In this document: piece after piece, positions 35,461 through 44,148 of the stretch
How positions within the stretch are numbered: the first letter of the stretch is position 1
Layout: each line of letters starts with the position of its first letter
DNA from: Acidimicrobiia bacterium
Lineage (GTDB): Bacteria > Actinomycetota > Acidimicrobiia > Acidimicrobiales > Poriferisodalaceae
DNA length: 64,000 bases
Direction: 5' to 3'
Assembly (NCBI GenBank): GCA_022826045.1
Contig: JAJDVQ010000023.1
Coordinates: 62,001 to 126,000 of the forward strand
Made by a program: the position numbers and the translations under genes
The notes under the pieces: model-generated
The model's database searches: none
What the model was told of the DNA's origin: nothing
The model's input: the letters and a program-made list of their open reading frames with translations, nothing else

Positions 35461-36636
35461 ATGATCGAGCCGGTCAGCGCTCGTGTGTTGACGCCTGAAT
35501 GGGCGCCGACGGTGATCCCCGCGCCGTACGACTCGCTCACCCCCGACGAGCACGCCCAGCACCTCGCCGACAATCCCGACTCCTTTGCCCATGTGGCCGG
35601 ATTGCCGCCGGAGAGCTTCGGCCATCCCAGCGAGCACCTGCAGCACGCCACGCGCAGCACGCAGGCACTCGAACGGCTCATCGGTCTGGGCGTGTTCGGT
35701 GGCGCCCGGGAGCCAGGCCTGTACGTGCAATGCGTGGAGGCCGACGGCCACGCGCAGCACGCGTTGCTGGGCGGCGTGCGCCTCGCCTCCCATGAACTGC
35801 GCCCGCACGAGGACACCCAGCCGGGCAGGGTGCACGGCCTGGCCGTGCACTTCACCGAGGTCGGCCGCATGTCGAGCCCCGTGGTTGTCACCGCGCCGCG
35901 ACTGACGATGGTCTCCGACGTCATCGAAGCCACCCTTGCCGCAGCCGGGGCCTCCACACCGCTGGAGCCGCTGCTCGACACCAAGACCGCCGACGGTGCG
36001 CGGGTCACGCTGTGGCCGGCCGTCGTCGGGGGTGGCGAGGGTGCCAGCGTCGGCCTCGACGGCCCGCTGTACATCGTGGACGGGCACCATCGCGTCGCAG
36101 CCGCCAGGCAGGCCGGCTTCTCGCACGTGCTCGTGGCATGCGCACCCACCGACGAACTGCACCTCGGCAGCTTTGACCGCGAACTGAGCGAACTCGACAT
36201 GATGCCCAGGCGCGTCATGGAATTGATGAGGGCTCGGTGCGATGTCGAAGAAGTGTCCGACGCGGTCGCAGCGCGCCCGGGGGCGCCGGGATGGGTCGGC
36301 GTGGGCGTGGCAGGCCACTGGTTCCGCGCTCGTCTGCGCCACGCCGGACCCGCCGACGACACGTCTCCCGTCCAGAACCCGGCGACCCGGCTGGATGCCG
36401 CATTCGTTCACGAGTTCATACTCGGCGACATCTTCGGCGTGGAGAGTGCTTCGGATCCGCGGCTCACCTACCGGCCTACGACCGTGGAAGCCGCCCCAGC
36501 GCCGGTCACGATCCTGCTGGCGCCGGTGCCGCTCGATTCGGTGTTCGAAGTTGCCGACTTCGGCGGTGTGATGCCGCCGAAGACCACCTACTTCCTGCCC
36601 AAGGCTCGCTCCGGGTTGCTGCTGGTTCGCTGCTGA
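35461..36636 (+). CDS. DUF1015 family protein (SerK-like)
   Basis: This 391-residue protein has the family landmarks PAPYDSLTPDE near the N terminus, LYIVDGHHRVAAARQAGF in the middle (ParB/sulfiredoxin-like nucleotide-binding motif) and VMPPKTTYFLPKARSGLLL at the C terminus. In archaea a related protein is an ADP-dependent free serine kinase. In bacteria the role is unproven, so I make no reaction claim. ATG 35461 follows GGGGAGGTAGAGCGG. The next item downstream is a cobalamin-gene relic. Confidence 0.88.
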   Translation: MIEPVSARVLTPEWAPTVIPAPYDSLTPDEHAQHLADNPDSFAHVAGLPPESFGHPSEHLQHATRSTQALERLIGLGVFGGAREPGLYVQCVEADGHAQHALLGGVRLASHELRPHEDTQPGRVHGLAVHFTEVGRMSSPVVVTAPRLTMVSDVIEATLAAAGASTPLEPLLDTKTADGARVTLWPAVVGGGEGASVGLDGPLYIVDGHHRVAAARQAGFSHVLVACAPTDELHLGSFDRELSELDMMPRRVMELMRARCDVEEVSDAVAARPGAPGWVGVGVAGHWFRARLRHAGPADDTSPVQNPATRLDAAFVHEFILGDIFGVESASDPRLTYRPTTVEAAPAPVTILLAPVPLDSVFEVADFGGVMPPKTTYFLPKARSGLLLVRC

Positions 36637-36660
36637 TCCGCTGCAGATGCTGTTTCGCTC

Positions 36661-36836
36661 GTGCTGATCGCGTTCACTGGGGGTGCTCGCAGCGGGAAAT
36701 CCACTGCCGCGCTGAGCGCCGCGACGTCGGCCGGTGCACCGGTGACGTTCTGGGTGCCATCGCCCAAGTCAGCCAGATGGCCGCGCTGGTGGCGGTGTCG
36801 CAGCTGCTCGACGACGTCGGCTGGTTCTGGACCTAG
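36661..36836 (+). pseudogene. cobU-cobS deletion relic
   Basis: GTG 36661 begins VLIAFTGGARSGKSTAALSA and continues to GAPVTF, which is the N terminus of adenosylcobinamide kinase CobU with its P-loop. In another frame the following bases read TGDVLGAIAQVSQMAALVAV and end at TAG 36836. TGDVLGA is the signature of the C-terminal part of cobalamin synthase CobS. The two frames meet at ACCGGTGACGTTCTGGGTGCC, which can encode both APVTF and TGDVLGA. A single deletion through short shared sequence therefore explains the structure. The gene is non-functional. Confidence 0.7.
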
Positions 36837-36863
36837 AGTCCGGTCCGAAAGAGCAGACAGCGG

Positions 36864-36986
36864 ATGCGCAAACCGACCGAACCATCAGCAGAGGACAAAA
36901 CGAATCGCGACGGATTTGCTGCGATGGCCGTCTTGGCGCTGACCATCGTGTTCATCGTGGCGATCATCGTGTTCGCGATCGCCTAG
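36864..36986 (+). CDS. 40-residue single-pass membrane peptide
   Basis: ATG 36864 to TAG 36986 encodes MRKPTEPSAEDKTNRDGFAA followed by a hydrophobic helix, MAVLALTIVFIVAIIVFAIA. The charged leader followed by one transmembrane segment is a typical small membrane protein. It is too short for the ORF track. A purine-rich stretch (AAAGAGCAGACAGCGG) precedes the start. It lies 141 bp upstream of the binding-protein gene of an ABC importer. The function is unknown. Confidence 0.55.
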   Translation: MRKPTEPSAEDKTNRDGFAAMAVLALTIVFIVAIIVFAIA

Positions 36987-37127
36987 CACCTGCGCGCAGT
37001 GCCGCACATGCCGGGTGCCTGAACCCCCGGCAGCCGGTCGACGGCTGTGCTTGAATGACCCACTTGGCAGGCGGCGGTCGCATCGGCCCGCCATCGGGTC
37101 TGCCGTGTCCCTAGGGAGGGGAACCAC

Positions 37128-38453
37128 ATGACGACCAGTGAACGTGCTGCGACGCGCCATTCGAGGCGGCGAGCGTGGCGGACGGTGGCGGCACTTCTCG
37201 CTGTCTTCGCACTGATTGCCGCTGCATGCGGCAGCGATGACGGTGAGGACGATGGCGCGACTGCAACCGAACCCGCGCCCACAACCACCGAGGCAGCAGC
37301 CCCCGAGACCACGCAAGCGCCTGCCGATGCGGCGCCGAGCGGCGAGCCCATCAAGGTCATGACCGTGACCACCCTGAACGCGGCGGGTCCGACGTATCAC
37401 AACATCGCGAACACGGCGATGGCCTACGCCGACTACATCAACGCACGGGGCGGCATCGGCGGCCGGCCGCTCGAGGTCACCGTCTGCGACGAGATGTTCG
37501 ACCCTGCGGTGGCTGCGGCATGTGCCCGCGAAGCCGTCGAGGAGAACATGGTGTCGGTCGTCGGCTCGTTCACGTTCTTCGCGGAGAGCATCGTGCCGGT
37601 GATTGCCGAGTCCGACATCACCTGGTTCGGCCCGTGCTGCCCGATCACGCCGTCTGAGCTGACGAGCCCGCACTCGTTCCCCATCGGCAACCAGCCGATG
37701 TACGCGGTCGGCATCATCAAGCGAGCCATCGACGACGGATGCCTGGCGATCAACGCCGTGATCATCGACGGCGCCCAGATTTTCCTGCCGCCGATGGAGA
37801 ACGCGATAGCAGCCCTCGGCCAGAGCTTCGGCGACATCATCATCCTGCCGCCGACCGCGCAGGACTACTCGTCGGAGGTCGCCCAGGCGACGACCGGTGC
37901 CGACTGCGTGATCGGCATCGTCTCTGAGACGCCGTACATCACCTGGAATACCGCGTGGACCCAGTCGGGCACCGACGCTCGCCAGTACGGCCCGCAGGGC
38001 AACCTGAACGAGATCTCTGCCGCAGGAAACGAGGAGTCCACCGACGGCGACATCATCGGCGGCATGTACCCCGACATCTCGACTGCGCCGTGGGACGAGT
38101 ACCGGCTGGCCCTTGAAGAGGGCGGCTGGGACACCACCGAGCACGACTACAACAGCCTGGGCGGCATGGGTACGTGGGCGGCGTTCGCTGCCTTCACCCT
38201 GATCGCCGAGACCATCGACGGCGAGATCAATGCGACCTCGTTCTTCGAAGCTGCATCGGCCACCGACAACCTCGATCTCGGCGGCATGGTCCCGGTGCTC
38301 GACTTCACCCAGGAGTGGACCGATGGTCTCCCGGGATTCCAGCGCTTGTTCAACCGCAGCGTCGTGTTCAGCAAGCTCGAGAATGGCAAGGTCGTGCCGC
38401 TGACCACCGAGTTCGAAGACGTCGGCGACCTGGCCACCGGCAACGCCGGCTGA
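37128..38453 (+). CDS. ABC transporter substrate-binding lipoprotein, branched-chain amino acid type
   Basis: The 441-residue protein has a lipoprotein signal ending AVFALIAAACGS, a Thr/Ala/Pro/Glu-rich linker, and a periplasmic-binding-protein type I fold (IKVMTVTTLNAAGPTYHNIA, then YADYINARGGIGGRPLEVTVCD, typical of Liv/urea/amide receptors). GGGAGGGGAACCAC before ATG 37128 is a strong ribosome binding site. A hairpin lies between it and the fused permease/ATPase gene. It would capture a ligand outside the membrane for LivHMG/LivF. The ligand is not necessarily an amino acid. Confidence 0.9.
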   Translation: MTTSERAATRHSRRRAWRTVAALLAVFALIAAACGSDDGEDDGATATEPAPTTTEAAAPETTQAPADAAPSGEPIKVMTVTTLNAAGPTYHNIANTAMAYADYINARGGIGGRPLEVTVCDEMFDPAVAAACAREAVEENMVSVVGSFTFFAESIVPVIAESDITWFGPCCPITPSELTSPHSFPIGNQPMYAVGIIKRAIDDGCLAINAVIIDGAQIFLPPMENAIAALGQSFGDIIILPPTAQDYSSEVAQATTGADCVIGIVSETPYITWNTAWTQSGTDARQYGPQGNLNEISAAGNEESTDGDIIGGMYPDISTAPWDEYRLALEEGGWDTTEHDYNSLGGMGTWAAFAAFTLIAETIDGEINATSFFEAASATDNLDLGGMVPVLDFTQEWTDGLPGFQRLFNRSVVFSKLENGKVVPLTTEFEDVGDLATGNAG

Positions 38454-38467
38454 CCGTCAACTGAGAC

Positions 38468-38490
38468 ACCACGCCCCTCGCTGGGGTGGT
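38468..38490 (+). terminator. Intergenic hairpin (attenuator-like) after the binding-protein gene
   Basis: ACCACGCCCC-TCGCT-GGGGTGGT can form a stem of 8 base pairs with a bulged G. It starts 14 bases after the stop codon of the binding-protein gene. No U-run follows, so complete intrinsic termination is unlikely. It could stabilise the upstream message or reduce read-through into the transporter gene, as is common in operons where the receptor is needed in excess. Confidence 0.45.
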
Positions 38491-38561
38491 CCGGGTGAGC
38501 GATCGCCCGCCACCCCGGCGCCGGGGCACGCCGGCCGAGCGCCGTTGCAACGGGAGCATCA

Positions 38562-41303
38562 TTGGACGAGGTCATCCGATTCGCTCTGCTGGGTTTCGGG
38601 GTCGGCGCCTTGTACGCGCTGGCCTCCCAAGGCTTGATCGTCGTCTACCGCGGCACCGGCGTACTGAACTTCTCCCTTGGCGCAACGGCAATCGCGGGCG
38701 TGTTCCTGCAGTGGGAACTGCAGAACCGGGCCGGCTGGCCGTTCCTGATCTCGGCGCTGACGGGCGTCGCGCTGTCAGCGCTGCTCGGCGCCCTGACGCA
38801 CTGGGTGATCATGCGGCCGCTGCGGCGCGCCAGCACGCTGATCCGCGTCATCGCGACTCTCGGTGTGCTCATCTTGATCCAGGCCGGCGTGGTCATCCGG
38901 TACGGCTCCAATGCCCGTCAGGTGGCCAGTTGGCTGCCCACCAACCGGGTGACGCTGTGGGGCGAGGTTGCGATCACCGTCGACCGGCTGATCCTGTTCG
39001 GAGTGGCATGCGTGTTCGCCGTGCTGCTGTGGTCGATGTATCGACGGAGCCACTTCGGCCTCGCCACCGAGGCGGTATCCGAGAGCGAGCGAGCCGCCTC
39101 GGCCATCGGCTTGTCGCCGAATGCGATTGCCATCAAGAACTGGGCGCTGGGCTCGGCCATCGCTGCCGTCGCGGGCATCTTGGTGGTGCCCATCATCACG
39201 TTGCAGGTCACAGCCATGACATCGCTGGTGCTCGCAGCCTTGGCAGCGGCGCTGGTCGGGGACTTCCGGTCATTCCCCATCGCCACCGCTGCCGGCCTGG
39301 CGTTGGGCATCGGTCAGACACTTGTGGGCCGCTACGTCGACCAGCAAGGGCTGGGGCAGTCGCTGCCCTTCCTGGTGATTGTGGCTGTGCTGGTGTTCAA
39401 GGGCCGGTCGCTGCCGCTGCGGGACTACTTCCTGCGCGAGCTGCCGATGATCGGCAACGGACGCATGTCGTGGGACTGGACGATCTTCGGCATCGGCACG
39501 GTGGCGTTCCTGATGCTCACCAAGCAGGCCAAGTGGATCGACGCGCTGACCGTCACCATGGGCGTTGCGATCGTGCTGCTGTCGATCGTGCTGCTGACTG
39601 GCTACGCAGGTCAGCTGTCGCTGGCGCAGTACACGATCGCGGGGTTCGGCGCGTACGTGTCAGGACGCCTCGTTGCGGTGTTCGACATCCCGTTCCTGTT
39701 GGCGCTGGTCGCCGGCGTGCTGGCCGCGGTGCCGCTGGGATTCATCTTCGCCTTGCCGGCTGCACGAACTCGCGGCATCAATCTGGCCATTGTCACGTTG
39801 GGACTCGGTACCACCATCGAGCTGATGCTGTTCCGCAACCGCCAATACACCGGCGGCGTGCAAGGCACTCAGGTGGGCAGCCCTGAGCTGTTCGGCCTCG
39901 ACATCGGCTCCATTCGCTACCCGGAGCGATACGGCCTCTTCGTGCTGGCGATGGCGCTGCTGGCGGTGTGGGTGGTGTCGAACGTGCGTCGTGGGCGCAG
40001 CGGGCGGCGGTTGCTCGCCATTCGGACCAACGAGCGGGCCGCTACGGCGCTCGGCATCGACGTGCCCAAGGCGAAGCTGTTCGCCTTCTCGCTGAGCTCG
40101 GCTATCGCGGCGCTGGGCGGGATAGTGCTGGCATTCCGGCTGACCTCGGTCAGCTACACGTCGTTCACCAACCTCACCTCGATCCTGTTTGTGGGCCTCG
40201 CAATCGTGGGCGGCGTCGGTCACCTGCTCGGTGCGTTCGTGGGCGCCACCATGGCGACCGCAGCCTTCAGCCAGGAAGTGCTCGAATCGACGTGGGATGG
40301 GGTGGGCCGCTGGACCCAGCTCATCAGCGGAATCGCCATCTTGCTCATGGTCCTCGGGTACAAGGACGGTGTCGCCGCCGAGTGGGTGAAGATCTTCCGG
40401 TTGGTGAAGCGAGCTCGCAAGTGGGGCCGCTCATACTTCATCGAGCTGGAAGACGTCTCCGATCCGAACGCCTCTGAGAGCGAACAGTCGAAGGTCCCGG
40501 CTCGCGTGCTGAGCATCGAGAACATGACCGTGCGCTACGGGGCCGTCGTCGCGGTCAACGATGTCAGCTTCAACCTCACTCCGGGCACCATCACGGGGCT
40601 GATCGGCCCGAACGGCGCCGGCAAGACGTCGCTGATTGACGCCGTGTGCGGCTTCGCACCGGCGGAGGGTCGAGTGGTGCTCGACGGCGAGGACATCTCG
40701 CGCATGGCGCCCTCCAAGCGTGCCCGCAACGGCATTGCTCGTTCGTTCCAGACGCTCGAGCTGTTCGAAGATGCGACGGTGTTCGAGAACATCAGCGTTG
40801 CCGCGGACCCTCAAGACATGCGGTCGTACCTGCGCGATCTGGTGGCACCGGCGAGTCCCCCGTTCCCGCCGGAGGTCGTGCGGGCGATCATCGAGTTCCA
40901 GCTCGACGGCGACTTGCACCGCGACGTGAAGGATCTCTCCTACGGAAAGCACCGGCTGCTGGCGATTGCCCGAGCGGTTGCGATGCACCCGAGCGTGCTG
41001 TTGCTCGATGAGCCGGCCGCTGGCCTGAGCACCGCCGAGAGCGAAGAGCTGGCCGAGGTGGTTCGCCGCCTGGCCCAGGACTGGGGCATGGCAGTGCTGG
41101 TGGTCGAGCACGACATGAACTTCGTCAACGAGGTGTGCGACGAGGTGGTGGTGCTGGACTTCGGCAACAAGATCGCCGTCGGGAGTCCCGAGGAAATCCG
41201 TCTTGACCCAGCTGTCGTGGCCGCATATCTGGGCACGGACGCCGACGAGCGCGACAGCGAAGCCGAGCCCCGTACGACGCAAGCTGTGGGAGGTGGCGCA
41301 TGA
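38562..41303 (+). CDS. Fused branched-chain-type ABC permease-permease-ATPase (LivH-LivM-LivG)
   Basis: This 913-residue protein fuses three transporter subunits. Residues about 1-300 are a LivH-type permease (FGVGALYALASQGLIVVYRG). Residues about 325-610 are LivM-like (LLTGYAGQLSLAQYTIAGFG). Residues about 648-900 are a LivG-type ATPase with Walker A LIGPNGAGKTS near 681, signature LSYGKHRLLAIARA near 792 and Walker B VLLLDEPAAGLS near 812, followed by VVEHDMNFV. The start is TTG 38562 with CGGGAGCATCA in front. The next gene, LivF, overlaps by ATGA. The predicted role is inner-membrane uptake of an amino acid, urea/amide or aromatic acid. Confidence 0.92.
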   Translation: MDEVIRFALLGFGVGALYALASQGLIVVYRGTGVLNFSLGATAIAGVFLQWELQNRAGWPFLISALTGVALSALLGALTHWVIMRPLRRASTLIRVIATLGVLILIQAGVVIRYGSNARQVASWLPTNRVTLWGEVAITVDRLILFGVACVFAVLLWSMYRRSHFGLATEAVSESERAASAIGLSPNAIAIKNWALGSAIAAVAGILVVPIITLQVTAMTSLVLAALAAALVGDFRSFPIATAAGLALGIGQTLVGRYVDQQGLGQSLPFLVIVAVLVFKGRSLPLRDYFLRELPMIGNGRMSWDWTIFGIGTVAFLMLTKQAKWIDALTVTMGVAIVLLSIVLLTGYAGQLSLAQYTIAGFGAYVSGRLVAVFDIPFLLALVAGVLAAVPLGFIFALPAARTRGINLAIVTLGLGTTIELMLFRNRQYTGGVQGTQVGSPELFGLDIGSIRYPERYGLFVLAMALLAVWVVSNVRRGRSGRRLLAIRTNERAATALGIDVPKAKLFAFSLSSAIAALGGIVLAFRLTSVSYTSFTNLTSILFVGLAIVGGVGHLLGAFVGATMATAAFSQEVLESTWDGVGRWTQLISGIAILLMVLGYKDGVAAEWVKIFRLVKRARKWGRSYFIELEDVSDPNASESEQSKVPARVLSIENMTVRYGAVVAVNDVSFNLTPGTITGLIGPNGAGKTSLIDAVCGFAPAEGRVVLDGEDISRMAPSKRARNGIARSFQTLELFEDATVFENISVAADPQDMRSYLRDLVAPASPPFPPEVVRAIIEFQLDGDLHRDVKDLSYGKHRLLAIARAVAMHPSVLLLDEPAAGLSTAESEELAEVVRRLAQDWGMAVLVVEHDMNFVNEVCDEVVVLDFGNKIAVGSPEEIRLDPAVVAAYLGTDADERDSEAEPRTTQAVGGGA

Positions 41304-42190
41304 GGCCGCTGCTGCAGACGCGAAGCCTCAAGTGCGGGTACCTCAACCGGGCAGTCGTCCAAGGAGTGAACCTGAAGGTCCACCAGGGCGAGGTGGTCTG
41401 CCTGCTCGGGCCGAATGGCGCCGGAAAGACCACCACGCTGCTGACCATCGCCGGCGAGCTGACGCCGGTCGACGGAATCGTGATGTTCGGCAACACGCCG
41501 ACATTCACGCCCATGTACCAGCGCATCCGGCGAGGGGGAATCGGGCTGGTGACCGAGGAGCGCCTGGTGTTCACCAAGCTGTCGGCTCGGGACAATCTGC
41601 GAGTGGGCGGCGGTTCGGTGGAGGCAGCGCTGGAACTGTTCCCCGAACTCGAGCCTCGGCTGGGGGTGCGCGGCGGCATGCTCTCGGGCGGCGAGCAGCA
41701 GATGCTTGCGCTGGCACGGGCGCTCAGCCGTCAACCGTCGATCCTGCTGGCCGACGAGCTGTCGCTCGGGCTGGCGCCGATCATCGTCGATCGGCTGCTG
41801 GGAGCGGTCCGCAAGGTGGCCGATACCACGGGCACCGGCGCCCTGATCGTCGAGCAGCATGCCCGCAAGGCGCTGGCGGTGTCTGATCGGATGTACCTGA
41901 TGGCCCGCGGCCAGATCCTGCTGGAACTGCCGGCTGCCGATGCCCTCAGCCGCCTCGACGAGATCGAGGAGACGTACCTGACCGGCACATCTGAGACCGA
42001 GGAAGACCACATCGAGCGCTTGCGGCGCAAGAACAAGAGGAAAGCCTGGAGGCGCCTGCGGGTGCGCGAGCGCGAGCTGACACGGCTGTCGGGCAAGCTC
42101 GCCTCGACCCGCACCGCCGCCGAGGACGACTTCTATTTCGAGCGCGAACGACAGCGACGACACGCGGCGATGGTCCGCCGAAAGAGGTAA
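41300..42190 (+). CDS. ABC transporter ATP-binding protein, LivF type
   Basis: This 296-residue ATPase has Walker A LLGPNGAGKTTTLL, the LivF-typical region GGIGLVTEERLVFTKLSARDNL, signature MLSGGEQQMLALARAL and Walker B ILLADELSLGLAP. After the usual end at about residue 235 (EIEETYLTG) it has an extra 55-60 residues rich in Arg, Lys and Glu (HIERLRRKNKRKAWRRLRVR), which is unusual and looks like a charged helix. It is translationally coupled to the fused permease/ATPase gene through ATGA. Confidence 0.93.
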   Translation: MRPLLQTRSLKCGYLNRAVVQGVNLKVHQGEVVCLLGPNGAGKTTTLLTIAGELTPVDGIVMFGNTPTFTPMYQRIRRGGIGLVTEERLVFTKLSARDNLRVGGGSVEAALELFPELEPRLGVRGGMLSGGEQQMLALARALSRQPSILLADELSLGLAPIIVDRLLGAVRKVADTTGTGALIVEQHARKALAVSDRMYLMARGQILLELPAADALSRLDEIEETYLTGTSETEEDHIERLRRKNKRKAWRRLRVRERELTRLSGKLASTRTAAEDDFYFERERQRRHAAMVRRKR

Positions 42191-42195
42191 CCACC

Positions 42196-44106
42196 ATGGG
42201 GTATCGAACAGCTGAGCTGCCCGATGTCGATCTCGACGAGTTTGCGAAGATCCCGTTTTTCGAACGGATGAAGCTGCTGCAGTTGCACTGGGTCGAGCAC
42301 GGCTTCGGGACGCCCAAGCAGACCGGCACGTTCTACGCGTGGAAGATCTTCCTGTACGCGCTGTTCGGGCTGATCGTGGCCGGAGCGTTCACTGCCGGAC
42401 TCGAGTTCAACGACATCGGCGGCTGGTGGGACGAGCCGATCCTCTACCAGAAGCTGATGATCTGGACAATCCTGCTCGAGATCACGGGTCTGGCGGCCAC
42501 CTGCGGCCCGCTGGCCTTCCACTTCGACCCGCCCATCGGCGGAATCCTCTACTGGTGGCAGAACGACACCCTGCGTGTGCCGCCGTACCCCAACCATGTG
42601 CCGTTCACCAAGGGCAATCGCCGCACGCCGTGGGACACCGGGCTGTACAAGCTGATCCTGGCCAGCCTGATCCTGCTGCTGGTGCTGTCGCCGGAGCAGG
42701 TGGACGGGCTGCCCGACGGCCGCACCGGCATCCTGCCGCAGTGGGCGACGCTGATCTACTGCGGATTGATCTTGCTGATGGCCATGCGCGACAAGATCAT
42801 CTTCCTGTCGTCGCGGGCCGAGCAGTACGTGCCCACGCTGCTGTGCTTCTCACTGTTCAGCAACTTCGTCGACATGATCATCGCCGCCAAGGTCTTCATC
42901 GTCATCATCTGGATGGGCGCCGGCTTCTCGAAGCTGCAGCACGGGTTCTCTTCGACGGTGTCGATCATGGTGCAGAACACGCCGTGGGTGGTGTGGGACC
43001 GATTCCGCAAAGCGACCGTCAAGGACTATCCCCGCGACATCCGGCCGGCTCGAACGACGCACCTGCTGGCCCATATCGGCGGCACCACCTGCGAGCTCAT
43101 CATGCCGTTGGTGCTGCTGTTCTCTCCGTGGGGATGGGCGACGTGGATTGCCATCGTGTCCATCTGGATGCTGCACACCTTCATCATCTCGACGTTCCCG
43201 CTGGCGGTTCCGCTCGAGTGGAACGTGTTCTTCATCTTCTGCTCAGCGTTCCTGTTCTCGAACTTCCACGCCGGCAACGGCTACGCGGTGTGGGACATGG
43301 AGCCGGTGCTGCTGGTCGTGGTGCTGGTTGCGGCGCTGTCGCCCATCGTGCTCGGAGCCTTCCGCCCGCAGTACGTGAGCTTCTTGGTGGGCATGAAGCA
43401 GTACGCCGGCAACTGGGCGGCGGCGACGTTCTCGCTTCGCAACAAGGAGATTGAAGACCGGATCAACGACAAGATCGTGAAATCCGCCGACAACCAGATC
43501 GACCAGCTCGAGCCGCTGTTCGGCCCTGAGATCTCGGAGATCTTCATTCAGAAGGCGGTGGCGTTCCGCATGATGCACCCGATGGGCCGCATGCACATCT
43601 CGGGCCTGATGTGCCACGTCGACGATCTCGACAAGCGCATCCAGCGCGAGGGCGAGTTCTTGAGCAACGTTCTGACGGGGTGGAACTTCGGCGACGGGCA
43701 CTGCCTCGACGAGCGGCTGATCGCGGCGTGGCAGGAGCGGTGCCAGTACGAGCCCGGCGATGTGATTGCAGTGTTCACCGAGTCGCGGCCGGCATACACC
43801 AACCGCGTGCAGTACCGGGTGATCGACGCAGCATTGGGGACCGTCGAGAAAGGCTGGTATCGCCACGACGACGCCTACAACTCCCAGCCGTGGCTGCCTG
43901 ACGGTCCGATTCCGCACACGGTGACGTGGCGGAAGGAGGGCTACGAGCCCCAGGGCGTGCCGCATCCCGGCAATGCCCGCAAAGTGCCGTCGATCGATCA
44001 CAACGGGAACTGGCTGATCCCCCGCCAGACGGCCGACGGTGTCGTGATGCCCCAAGCTGACACCGGCGAGGCCGCCGAACAGTCGCAATCAGAAGCGGAC
44101 GCTTGA
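42196..44106 (+). CDS. DUF3556 multi-pass membrane protein
   Basis: This 636-residue protein has several hydrophobic segments (for example IFLYALFGLIVAGAFTAGL, LILASLILLLVLS and VLLVVVLVAALSPIVLGAF) and the DUF3556 N terminus DVDLDEFAKIPFFERMKLLQ. The family is largely restricted to mycobacteria and relatives and has no established function. The last 180 residues are soluble. ATG 42196 lies five bases after the LivF stop, and AAAGAGGTAA overlaps that stop, so it is in the transporter operon. That suggests handling of the imported compound at the membrane. Confidence 0.85.
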   Translation: MGYRTAELPDVDLDEFAKIPFFERMKLLQLHWVEHGFGTPKQTGTFYAWKIFLYALFGLIVAGAFTAGLEFNDIGGWWDEPILYQKLMIWTILLEITGLAATCGPLAFHFDPPIGGILYWWQNDTLRVPPYPNHVPFTKGNRRTPWDTGLYKLILASLILLLVLSPEQVDGLPDGRTGILPQWATLIYCGLILLMAMRDKIIFLSSRAEQYVPTLLCFSLFSNFVDMIIAAKVFIVIIWMGAGFSKLQHGFSSTVSIMVQNTPWVVWDRFRKATVKDYPRDIRPARTTHLLAHIGGTTCELIMPLVLLFSPWGWATWIAIVSIWMLHTFIISTFPLAVPLEWNVFFIFCSAFLFSNFHAGNGYAVWDMEPVLLVVVLVAALSPIVLGAFRPQYVSFLVGMKQYAGNWAAATFSLRNKEIEDRINDKIVKSADNQIDQLEPLFGPEISEIFIQKAVAFRMMHPMGRMHISGLMCHVDDLDKRIQREGEFLSNVLTGWNFGDGHCLDERLIAAWQERCQYEPGDVIAVFTESRPAYTNRVQYRVIDAALGTVEKGWYRHDDAYNSQPWLPDGPIPHTVTWRKEGYEPQGVPHPGNARKVPSIDHNGNWLIPRQTADGVVMPQADTGEAAEQSQSEADA

Positions 44107-44148
44107 CTGGCGCGCGGGCATCGGGTGCGGTAGACGCCTGATGAGCCA

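Noticed and set aside
38486-39886. 466-residue plus-strand ORF
   Set aside because: It is an arginine-rich out-of-frame shadow of the fused permease gene.
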